A stretch of DNA of 64,000 nt from Scortum barcoo (lineage: Eukaryota > Chordata > Actinopteri > Centrarchiformes > Terapontidae), in assembly GCA_023238725.1 (NCBI GenBank), contig CM041544.1:4856001-4920000 (forward strand), written 5' to 3'. Below, piece by piece: positions 45,601-55,956 of the stretch (position 1 is the first letter of the stretch; every line of letters begins with the position of its first letter). Under the pieces are notes generated by a model. That model ran no database searches, was not told the origin of the DNA, and worked only from the letters and a program-made list of their open reading frames with translations. Position numbers and translations under genes: made by a program.

Positions 45601-48600
45601 GTGAAGCCCACATACACAAGAATGGCAGCAGCCAAACAGTGATAACCACCCAACTTATACAGACTAGATGCTCCTCTACACACACACACACAAGTCCTAA
45701 TATATCTTACTGTACAGACACATATAGATGTACAAAATATCTTCTTACTAGGCTCCAAAACGCACAATCTATGATCGAAAAGAGAGATTATTTATCAGTA
45801 TGTTTATGAAACACCTCAGTTTGATAGCAAAGAGTACTGCAAAAAGGGAGCAATGCTTTGAATAAAAATGGTAAAATGTTAGCAATACTGTATAGGCTCA
45901 TTAAAATTATCTGCAACTACTGTGAAGGTTTACACCGGCATGAATTAAAATAATTTCCCCAGTCAGTCTCTACCATTAGAAATCCCTGCCTAATTTAAGG
46001 AGGACTTAGAATATACAGCCATGCCAGCAGCTCTGTGAGGCTACACTGATGCAGCAGAACGTTGAGTGAAATGCTAATGTAGGCAAAATGTAAAGTATGC
46101 TACAGCAACATGCTCACAATGTGAACATGCTGATGCTAAGTGAGTACAATGTTTACCATGCCCACCATCTTTGCTTGTTAGCGTGCCAACATTTGCTCAT
46201 AAGCACAGCACATAAAGAGAAGCTGCAGCTGGTGAGAATATCTTTCAGCAGATATTTAGTCCAGTCCATCCATTTCACTCATAACCCCAAATCTGAACTT
46301 CATTCTGTTTCAAATATCATTCTATCTGAAAGCTACTGGAATTTTTCAACCTGGACAAAAGTGGTGGACTGACTGAATGACCCATATTAAAGCCATTCTG
46401 CTAGCATGGCTGAAAACATACACGAGCCTACACACTATACACATGCAAATGCACACAGAGCAGTAACTACCAGTGCTTCCTGCACCAGTGTGCTGACTGC
46501 AACTAATCAGTAGGACCACCCACATTTAAGATATAACTCAATCAGCATACATTTTTTTTCCGTAGGTGTTAGTGATTTAAATGAATGCATCTGAAAGCCA
46601 CTGTGCATTTGTGGAGAAAGCCCACGTTGAGCTGGGTATAATTAGTTTTTCATGAACCAAAGACCTGTATTTCCAAAAAAGATGTGAAGTAACAGCAGTC
46701 ATTGATTGGATAATGAGCCCCGGGATAAATTCTAAGCTCATTCCATATCCTTTCAGGCAACAAATCAATTGGCTATTAATGTGAAATCAACTGACTGTCC
46801 AAACAAAAGTGTGGCAAACTGTAATGTTCTTATGATGTCTCTTTTCATTCATGCATCAGTATATATTAATGTTCAGTTCCCCTTTGGAATGAGGTTTTCT
46901 ATTTCGTAGGGGTAATTAGTGCTGTGAATCATGCTGGGGAGCATTTGCACGCATTTGTTACACCTCAGAGCAGTTTTGGCAAAGAATACCACCCTCCAAA
47001 AGTAATGCTGAGTCACCATGAGCAATAGATCATTCAAAGGTTCTTTTCTTGGACATTTGATTCCCCTGGGAGTTTTGTAATCTGATTTTGTAAATTTGTA
47101 CCCAGCAGTTTATGTTTCTGGTACTCCTCAAGTGTCCTACTTTGCCCACAGTAGGCATACACACTTTTAGGACGATGTTGTTTCCCATTCTGCTGGCTTA
47201 AACAATTCACCATTTGAAAGTAATCTGGCCTGTCAGAGCTGGACCGTCGGAGACACAGTTTCTTATCTACTCAAGCATGTGTTCAAACAGCTAATGAGGG
47301 TATTGACTCACTGCTCACGCTCTCATTGGAGATGACGGATGTCACTGATCTGTTTAAACATCATCAGCGTGGGGATTGGATTTGATGGCACCCTGGATGC
47401 ATACTTAGCAATAACTGACACGATGCCCAATCCTTCACAGCACGTATTTGCTGATTTGGTTGCACTCCATAGAGATTAGTAATTTAAATCATGTTGAACG
47501 GAAGCAGAGCGCCACTCTCAAGCTGTATTGCTGCACATATTTTACATTTATGCTGTAAGTTATATTTTAAGGTAGATTTATTGTATTTAAGATGAATGCC
47601 TATAGAGTACTTTGTAGATGTTTTCTCAGTCTATCGTGCTAAACATTTCAGTAACATCTCACAAGAATACAAATTAAAATGTTGTGCTAATTGGTTCTCT
47701 TATTGTTTACAGTGTCATTATCTTGTGTCAGTGCAAAATAAAGAATGTCCTCCTTGGCAAGGTCTTCCATAAAACACTTAAATCATCACTAGACAGTTTA
47801 GTGTTTAATTTGACTGCAATTGCTCAACAGACTGATTAAAAAGCTCTAATGTATCTGATGGAGGTTGACGACCCCTTGAGGAGTGATTAATCAGTTGTAC
47901 AGTCAAGTGAACGAAAGATAAATGAGACATTCCAGATGTATTTTTAGCCACAGCAGAAGCGTGACTTTCAAGGTTGCAATGCTTAAGGTTGGTCAGTATT
48001 CCCAAAAAGAAAATGGCAACCTAAAGAATTAGTCAAATTAAATAATGAAGTGAAATGACATGAAATAGCAATTCACTTGGATTATTAGGCTAACTATGCA
48101 GAAACAGATGGGAAAATGTTTTTAATTCAAATGCAAAAAAATTAAAATACCTATGTAATGAGATGCTTTACTGTACAAACTATATATTATGGTATATTAT
48201 ATGGTGTTATCTTTTGCTTTCCCATTCAAAACCACTCAGTAAATGTGTGTCCATCCATCTGTTTTAATGCACTTTAAATTTACCCAGTGAAAAATGCTGA
48301 GGGAAAAAGAAAGTCAAAATAGAACAAAAAAAATGTTTCTCTTGGCAGAGGTTGGAAGGTTGATGTATCAGAAACCAAATGCCAAAAGGTGAAATGCTAA
48401 CATAAATAAATTATAAAGTACTTGAAGCTTGTGAACATTTTTCAAGCTCCACTGAAGCAAACAAATCTGATGTGCAGGCTAATGAGGAGACTGTAACATT
48501 CCTCAAATTAATACAAGAAATAAACATAAAGGCATCTTGGCATCATGTTCCTCTCTTTCTGCAATAGTTTATTAGCACCTGCCTGGAGAATTAGCTCCAC

Positions 48601-50432
48601 CTGCTGTTTACCTCTGTATGCCCAACTACTAATAATCTGGATTTGTTGGAAACGTGCATAAACTCACATTTCCTTTGCCATTTTCTTGGGAAATTGGTAA
48701 AATTTGTGTTACATTTGGATTGAAACTTGGATAGTAAAACAAATAAGTCAACACTTTAGAGCTGGTGGTATCCATGGCAACAAAATAAAGCCTTTGACTT
48801 TAAATTTTTGCCCCGCAGCAAAACTGTCTCTTCATTTTTCAACTATTTTTCTGATGTGCAGTGATCATTATAGCCTCACAGCACTGCAGCGTGCCTGTAG
48901 ACTTTAAGCCATCTTTCAATTTTGATTGTTGTGAGGATAAGGAGCTGATTGATCTTGTTAAGAGATCACAACACCTCCGTCTCAAAGCCATCCTCTCAGC
49001 ACGCTGGGCGTCAGTTGTGATTAGCCACACTCTGGTTCCCCATTGACAGGCATCAATAAGCCACTTAAAGACACGCACAGGTTGCACTTTAACCTTTATC
49101 TTCTGCCGCCTGACAGTGCCTCAGTACAGCTTGACTTGTAAACCATATCTCATATTCATAGGCATTACTGCACCTTCAGTCACATCGCCCAGGAGATTAT
49201 CGTTCATGCTCAGTGACATAAATATTCTGTAACTTGTGCATTTACTGCCCGTAGAATAGACTCTCTTCGTCATGATTTACAGTTTCTCAAGAGTCTCTCT
49301 GTAGCCTATTGCTTTCTTGATGGCGGCGTAAGATCTGGCGATGGGTTTAGAATTTGAAAAAATCTTAACCTTCTGAGAGTAAAGATGATAGTGTTTAAAT
49401 TAGAAAGGAAGTATGAGGTATAAGAACTTGACCCCAAACTGCTAAACTGAACAGTCAATCGCTGAAACTATTATTTTTATTTATTATTTGGCAGTACTCA
49501 GCTCCAGTGTGAGAATGTATAGACAGGGTGTTGCTGAGACTAAATAGAGCCACACCTGACAGTCCATCAAAGGGCTGCAAAGTTGGACAACCAAATAATA
49601 AAGGCTATTTCTAGAGTACCTGGTACGTTAAACAATTACACGATTGACTGTAACATGTTTGCAGTTGAATTGCTTCTGTTCATTGGTAGTTTGAATTTCT
49701 AGCATGCTGGCAAGGCAACTTGTTTATCCTGATTCTATTTGTCACCTTCAAGGTTATATAACATTTTCTGACCGGTAAATTGATCTCTTACCAAATGATG
49801 ATGGCTTCATTAAGCTTGCTGTTGTCTGACATTAGTTGACATATTGTTTGCTTGAGCAACTGCTGTCAAACATGTGTCATGTTGTTTCACGCCAGAACTC
49901 GGCTCACTGTGTTAACCACCTTCTGCATAAGACATATGAGATATGTGTTTCCAAATAGGACTGATGTAGACAGGAGTGATATGTTATAATGCAGGAGTTG
50001 CACTTGAAGTGAGCTAGTCTCTGCTTTTGTTTGTTTTGTTTTTATACGATTGGATTCAATGTGCTTTAAGCTGCCTGGATAAGCAAATGTTTTCACGTCA
50101 CTGTCACATATTCATTCATACTGTTTATGCTGGTATTCCAAGAACTGTGGATCTGTCTTGCATGCAAATTCCTCGCAATTAGAAATGTCAAAAACATTCC
50201 TTGGTCTTTATAGCAGGACCAGTGAGGCTCAAAGCAATGACAACAAAAAGACATGTGGATTTATAGACAGACTCATGGAAATCCCATTCCAAATTTCCAT
50301 AGGTATCTAAAATCTGACAGTAACCTATCAAAAAGAGACAGAGCTGACACATGTTTGATGTTATATTAAGCACTGTATCAGATTGTGAATGTGTGCATGT
50401 GTACCTGCTTATGAATGTATCTCTCTTCTCAG
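42680..50432. other. Intergenic region without recognised genes
   Basis: 7.7 kb of AT-rich unique sequence. Short open frames here lack splice context. The stretches near 46900-47480 and 48700-49150 are less repetitive and carry homeodomain-like TAATTA or ATTGATC words, so they could be conserved noncoding elements; that is only an impression from composition. Confidence 0.35.
44470..44491 (+). repeat. Poly(T) run
   Basis: About 20 T in a row followed by AG. It may be the reverse of a retroposed poly(A) tail or plain slippage; no element body is recognised beside it. Confidence 0.85.
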
Positions 50433-50570
50433 GCGGCTCATGTGTTTCCCTAGTGAGGTGCAGGTCCTGCCAGGATGTGGAGGGGGAGCAGCCTGCGTCT
50501 GGAAGACTTGGATCAAAAGCAAAAGGACCCTCAGTGATATTTAATACTTCTGCAACACTGCCAGGCTCAG
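50433..50570 (+). CDS. Candidate exon A, unrecognised
   Basis: Acceptor CTCTTCTCAG and donor CAG|GTACCA bound 138 bp that are open in one frame from end to end (CRSCQDVEGEQPASGRLGSK is part of it). The minus strand is also open. I do not recognise the protein. It lies divergent to cfap46. Synteny with human would suggest ADGRA1 in this position, but nothing in the peptide proves it. It may be a 5' UTR or lncRNA exon, or chance. Confidence 0.2.
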
Positions 50571-51074
50571 GTACCATGGTAACCAGCCAGAACCTCCCTC
50601 CTCCCTCTGACATTTTCCCATTTTATCTCCTTTCCCTCCAGTCCCCTGTTCCCATAGTTTAACACAGACTGTGTTTTAGGAACACATAAACATGTGGCAG
50701 TAAACAGCTGCTCATCACACTGTATCGAACTGATCATTTTAAAGTACATATATCTGTGAGAGAACTGTTGACATGCTATACTGATGACAAAGTTCACATC
50801 ACGGTCACATTATGAAAGCAATTTCTGAGAGAGCAGCTACCCCCCCCACCTCTCGCTCTTCACTCTTCCTCTCGTCTTTCGAGAGAAGTAACATGTGCTT
50901 GAAAAAAGTAAGAATATAATACCGTCACAATATGATTTGAAAAAGTTTTAGATGTGTCAAAGAATAAATTTAAGAGGAACTGATTTGGGTCACTCAAAAA
51001 TTACATTTATATTGATATGTTTTCAGGGTTCGACTTATGCATTATGTTTCTTAATATAGTCTGTCTTTTCTCAG

Positions 51075-51130
51075 TTGCTCCCTGGCTGTTTGCCCAACAG
51101 ATTGGCTCTAGCCTCAGGACTTGCACCAAA
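51075..51130 (+). CDS. Candidate exon B, unrecognised
   Basis: A strong acceptor (GTCTTTTCTCAG) and consensus donor (AAA|GTAAGG) bound 56 bp. Joined to candidate exon A, the frame stays open (VAPWLFAQQIGSSLRTCTK) and ends in phase 0. Two compatible candidates 500 bp apart are suggestive, not proof. Confidence 0.22.
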
Positions 51131-51595
51131 GTAAGGCATCCCTTTGGCCCTCTACATAGATTATTCAAAATAGAGCAACTCAAAATTTAATAACTGAAAT
51201 GTTAGAATGAATCTTTATAAACATAAGCCTCCCCTGCTCCATTGCATTTTAAGATTCTGTTTTGTTCTTTAAATAAATCTGGCACAATCGCGTGTGTCGT
51301 GTGTCAAGTAACCAAGAAACAAATGTCTTTAATTGAGCACTTGCTAAACCAAGCCACCTAATGTCAAATATTAAATTCTCAGATGGCACATACAGTGTCG
51401 AGTACATGTAGTATACTAAAGTGACAGATTTACCATTCATAATTCTTTATTTCAGGTAGACAAAACAGCTGAAATGTCTCATTTTAAAACAAGAACCCTG
51501 AAAAAAGGGTCTTAAACATACACTGAAATGGCCACATACACGGTATAGTAATGCTAAAAGAGGTTAAAGCGGACAGCACCCTCAACAGCTGATGA

Positions 51596-52330
51596 TTATG
51601 GACGCCAAGAATGTCTGTGCTTGCAAATATATATTTTTCATGCCATTATCTTGAAAATCAGGGGTTAATTTATGTCGTTATCTTGAGAAAACATGCCTTG
51701 TTATCTCGACACAGAGTGATAATCCATTCTATTGTTATCACGAGGAAACAAAAGGTTATTTTCTCTTATTCCTTACACTGTTTAGATGTTTATTTACAGC
51801 TTGTTTCCAGGCAACAGGTATCTGTAGGCTATGTGGAGAGGCATTGGGGGGCATTATGTACAGTGGGATGGGCTTGTAAGTCTCATCACAAATGGGGTGG
51901 GCTTAATAATGGGTTTACCTGTGCCATTATAATAGACTTTATTTGAGCAGCTGCTGGCTAAAACAGAGAGATGGGAGTTGGTCAGCCTCTTGTCTTTGGC
52001 TACTAAAAAAGAAAGATTGTCTGCTTTAATGACGTAACTGCAACAAACTACACATTTCTGCCTTGATTTACTTATGGATCCTTCCAGAGACTGAAATCTG
52101 GTCTGATTGAATGAACAAGAAACTCTTTACGTGAATAAATACAAATACAGATAAATCATCTCATTAAGTAGATAACAAAGCTGGTTTACTTGAGGTAACC
52201 AGATAAATTAACCCGTTATCGAGACAAAACAAGCTTTGTTATCTCAAGGTCACGACATAATTAACTTGTGATCTCGAGATAACGACATTAAAAAGATAAC
52301 TGCAGGCACGGCTGTTCTCGCCTTCCATAA
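51596..52330. mobile_element. Inverted-repeat non-autonomous DNA element (MITE-like)
   Basis: The two ends are inverted copies of each other over about 100 bp. The left end starts TTATGGACGCCAAGAA and the right end, reverse-complemented, starts TTATGGAAGGCGAGAA. Both then carry (T/C)GTGC(C/T)TGCA and spaced copies of TTATCT(T/C)GAGA with GTTAATT(T)ATGTCGT between. The centre (about 51790-52080) is unrelated and has no coding potential. I see no clear target-site duplication, so the exact ends and superfamily stay open. Confidence 0.6.
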
Positions 52331-52851
52331 GTGATCCAAGTAGAAGACATGGTAATATAGATTTGTGCTTTATTGTTCCTATTTTTAAACAGTATATATT
52401 CACTGTTAAGAAGATTTAGGATTAGGACTAACCAGAGTGTCAGTGAATGTGTGTTGCCTGACAAACCTGTCCACTGCGGAGAAACAGAGGTGGTACGCTA
52501 CTGAATACAAGCACAGTACTTCACAACATTTGAGATGCAAATGGTGTACTCTTTATTACATTTACTGTATAACAGTTGCTAGTTAGTTTTCAGATTCACC
52601 GTTATCAGCCGCAGCATTAAAACATTAACACATCAGTAATTCCATTCATTATCCAATCCTAGCGAGTTTGAGGTCACCAGTCAAGCAGAGGCTATAAATA
52701 GTTATAATCCATTAATGTGCTATATATTATTCTTCCTAATGAACACTGGTAGTGTTAAATATGTTTTCATGCTTATTTACTTGCTGTGATTTTTACTTTA
52801 GTGCAATTTCGAATGTCATGACTTTCACTTGCAACAGAATATTTCTACAAT

Positions 52852-52864
52852 TGTTACTCTTGCT
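52852..52864. repeat. Left target-site duplication of the Rex3 copy
   Basis: TGTTACTCTTGCT occurs here and again, identical, at 55944-55956, exactly bracketing the retroelement. Confidence 0.85.
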
Positions 52865-53489
52865 GAACCGCCACCTTACTGTGGTGGAGGGGTTTGTGTG
52901 CCCGAATGATCCTAGGAGCTATGTTGTCGGGGGCATTATGCCCCTGGTAGGGTCTCCCATGGCAAACAGGTCCTAGGTGATGGGCCAGACTAAGAGCAGT
53001 TCACAAGCCCATCATGAACAGTAGACCAACAAGGACCGTTATGTCACACCTGGATTGGCGTTGCAGGGCCCCACCCTGGAGCCAGGCCGGGGCTGGGGCG
53101 GCGCCTGGTGGCTGGGTCCCGTGGTCCCGTGGGACCCAGCCGGGCTCAGCCCGAAATGAATGCGCGACGTGGGCCCGCCTTCCAGTAGGCTCACACACAA
53201 CCCGCAGGAAGGTCCATGAGGGGCAGGTACAGTGTAGTTTGGGTAGCAGTTGTCGCGGGGGGCCTCGGACGACCCAATCCCTGGACCAAAACTCTGGCAA
53301 TAGGGACATAGAATGTCACCTCGCTGGGGGGGAAGGAGCCTGAGCTCATGCAGGAGGTTGAGAGGTACCCGGCTAGAGATAGTCGGGCTCACCTCCACGC
53401 ATAGCTTGGGCTCTAGAACCCAGCTCCTTGAGAGGGGCTGGACCCTCCACTACTTAGGAGTTGGCCAGGGTGAGTGATGGCGAGCTGGT

Positions 53490-53945
53490 GTGCCAGGCTT
53501 ACTTATAACTCCCCAGCTCAGCCGCCATGTGTTGGAGTTCACCCCGGTGAATGAGAGGGTCGCTTCCCTGCGCCTTCGGGTTGGGGATAGGTCTCTTGCT
53601 GTTGTTTGTGCCTACGGGCCGAACAGCAGTACAGAGTACCCGGCCTTCTTGGAGTCCCTGGGAGGGGTACTTGATAGTGCTCCGACTGGGGACTCCATTG
53701 TTCTACTGGGGGACTTCAACGCTCACGTGGGCAACGACAGTGATACCTGGAGGGGCGTGATCGGGAGGAACGGCCTCCCCGATCTGAACCCGAGCAGTGT
53801 TCTGTTATTGGACTTCTGTGCTAGTCACAGTTTGTCCATAACGAACACCATGTTTCGAAAGCATAAGGGTGTCCATCAGTGCACGTGGCACCAGGACACC
53901 CTAGGCCGGAAGGTCGATGATCGACTTTGTTGTCGTTTCATCTGA
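53490..53945 (+). pseudogene. Rex3 endonuclease domain fragment
   Basis: A 151-codon open stretch inside the Rex3 copy. It contains VGDRSLAVVCAYGPNSSTEY and LLGDFNAHVGNDSDTWRGVI, typical of the apurinic-like (EEP) endonuclease of RTE elements. The frame shifts near 53930, after which the domain continues in another frame (IDFVVVSSDLW). Not expected to give a working enzyme. Confidence 0.85.
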
Positions 53946-54570
53946 TCTCTGGCCGTATGTCTTGGACACTCGGGTAAAAAGAGGGGCTGAGCTGTCAACC
54001 GACCACCACCTGCGTGGTGAGTTGGATCCGCTGGCAGAGGAGGAAGTTGGACAGACCTGGCAGACCCAAACGTATTGTGAGGGTCTGTTGGGAACGTCGC
54101 CTGGCCGAGCCCTCTGTCAGGGGACCTCCCACCTCCAGAAGAGCTTCTCACAGATTCCGAGGGAGGCTGGGGACATTGAGTCCGAGTGGACCATGTTCTC
54201 TGCCTCCATTGTCGACGCATTTAAGCAGTTCGAAGCTGTGGACACAAGGTCTCTGGTACCTGTCATGGCGGCAACCCCGAACCCGGTGGTAGACACCGGA
54301 AGTAAGGGATGCCATCAGGCTGAAGAAGGAGTTCTATTGGACCATGTTGGCCTGTGGGACTCCTGACGCAGTTGACAGGTACCGGCAGGTCAAGCAAGCT
54401 GCAGCCCGGACGGTCCTGGAGGCAAAAACTCCAGGTCTGGGGGGAGTTCGGTGAGGCCATGGAGGAGGGCTATCGGTTGGCCTTGAAGAGATTCTGGCAA
54501 ACCGTCCCGGTGCCTCAGAAGGGGGAAGCAGTACTCTGCCAACACTGTTTACAGTGCGGGTGGGGAGCTG

Positions 54571-55191
54571 TTGACCTCAACTGAGGACATTGTCGGACGG
54601 TGGAAGAAATACTTCGAGGATCTCCTCAATCCCACTGACTTGCCTTCCAATGAGGAAGCGGAGGCTGGGAACTCCGAGGTGGACTCGTCCATCACCCAAG
54701 CCGAAGTCACTGAGGTAGTTTGCAAGCTCCTCATTGGCAAGGTGCCGGGGGTGGATGAGATCCGCCCTGAGTACCTCAAGTCTCTGGATGTTGTGGGGTT
54801 GTCTTGGCTGACACGCCTCTGCAACATTGCATGGTGGTTGGGGACAGTGCCTCTGAAGTGGCAAACCGGGATGGTGGTCCCTCTTTTTAAAAAGGGGACC
54901 GGAGAGTGTTCCAAGTTCCAACTACAGGGGATCATCGCCAGGGTACTGGAGAGGAGATTTCGGCCGATAGTCAACCCTCGGATTCAGGAGGAACAATGCG
55001 GTTTTCGTCCACTGGTCGTGGAACACTGGACCAGCTCTATACCCTCCACAGGGTGCTTGAGGGTTTATGGGAGTTTGCCCAACCAGTCCACATGTGCTTT
55101 GTGGATCTGGAGAAGGCATTCGACCGTGTCCCTCGTGGTATTCTGTGGGGAGTGCTCCCACGAGTATATAGGGGTCCGGGGCCTTTGCTAA
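54571..55191 (+). pseudogene. Rex3 reverse transcriptase domain fragment
   Basis: A 206-codon open stretch covering the fingers part of the RT, with ITQAEVTEVVCKLLIGKVPG and LKWQTGMVVPLFKKG. A frameshift near 55040 moves the palm motif (MCFVDLEKAFDRVPRGILWG) to another frame, and the downstream catalytic YADD motif is absent. Confidence 0.85.
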
Positions 55192-55914
55192 GGACTGTTC
55201 GGTTTCTGTAACTGACCGGAGCAGGAGCTTGGTTCGCATTGCCGGCAGTAAGTCAGACCTGTTCCCAGTGCATGTTGGACTCCGGCAGGGCTGCCCTTTG
55301 TCACCGGTCCTGTTCATAATCTTTAGGGACAGGATTTTTGCAGTGCAGTCCGCAGTGTCCTTGCAGTTATGCGGTCGGTGTACCGGACTGTAAATCGTGA
55401 AGGAGGAGCTGAGTCAAAAGCGAAGCTCTCGATTTACATCGGGTCAATCCCTACGCTCTCCCACCCTCACCTATGGTCATGAACTTTGGGTAATGACCGA
55501 AAGGACAAGATCGCGGATACAAGCGGCCGAAATGAAATGAGTTTCCTCCGCAGGGTGGCTGGGTGCTCCCTTAAAGATAGGGTGAGAAGCTCAGTCACTC
55601 GGTAGGAGCTCGGAGTAGAGCCACTGCTCCTTCACATCGAGAGGAGTCAGCTGAGGTGTCTTGGGCATCTGTTTCGGATGCCCCCTGGACGCCTCCCTAG
55701 GGAGAGATGTTCCAGGCATGTCCCACCAGGAGGAGGCCCCAGGGGAAGACTCAGGACACGCCTGGAGAGACTATGTCTATGTCTCAGCTGGCCTGGGAAC
55801 ACCTCGGGGTCCCCCTTGGAAAAGCTGGAGGAAGTGAAATAACTGGGGTGAGGGAAGTCTGGGCATCTCTGCTGCCTCCTCCGCGCAACCCGGTCCCGGA
55901 TCAAGCGGATGAAA

Positions 55915-55943
55915 ATGGATGGATGGATGGATGGATGGATGGA
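55915..55943 (+). repeat. (ATGG)n tail of Rex3
   Basis: About seven units of ATGG/GATG end the element just before the right target duplication. Rex3 copies usually end in such short tandem units instead of poly(A). Confidence 0.85.
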
Positions 55944-55956
55944 TGTTACTCTTGCT
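55944..55956. repeat. Right target-site duplication of the Rex3 copy
   Basis: TGTTACTCTTGCT, identical to 52852-52864. Its first bases blur into the ATGG tail. Confidence 0.85.

Larger units (their letters stand above)
52865..55943 (+). mobile_element. Rex3 (RTE clade) non-LTR retrotransposon, broken copy
   Basis: About 3.1 kb, GC-rich against an AT-rich background, sense on the plus strand. The endonuclease region (53290-53940) shows the EEP motif LLGDFNAHVG. The reverse transcriptase region (54570-55330) shows FVDLEKAFDRVPR (RT motif A). Two stretches match the conserved RT sites long used to detect Rex3 in fish: about 54858 (TGGCAAACCGGGATGGTGGT) and about 55288 (CAGGGCTGCCCTTTGTCACCG). 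The copy is defective. The endonuclease and RT frames are split by frameshifts near 53930, 54050, 54350 and 55040, and the YADD-containing segment expected after about 55340 is missing. The 3' end is an ATGG tetranucleotide array, as usual for Rex3, and a 13-bp target duplication flanks the copy. Confidence 0.93.

Noticed and set aside
53001..53398. Minus-strand open frames of 102-119 codons in the Rex3 5' region
   Set aside because: Antisense to the retroelement; open because the sequence is GC-rich.
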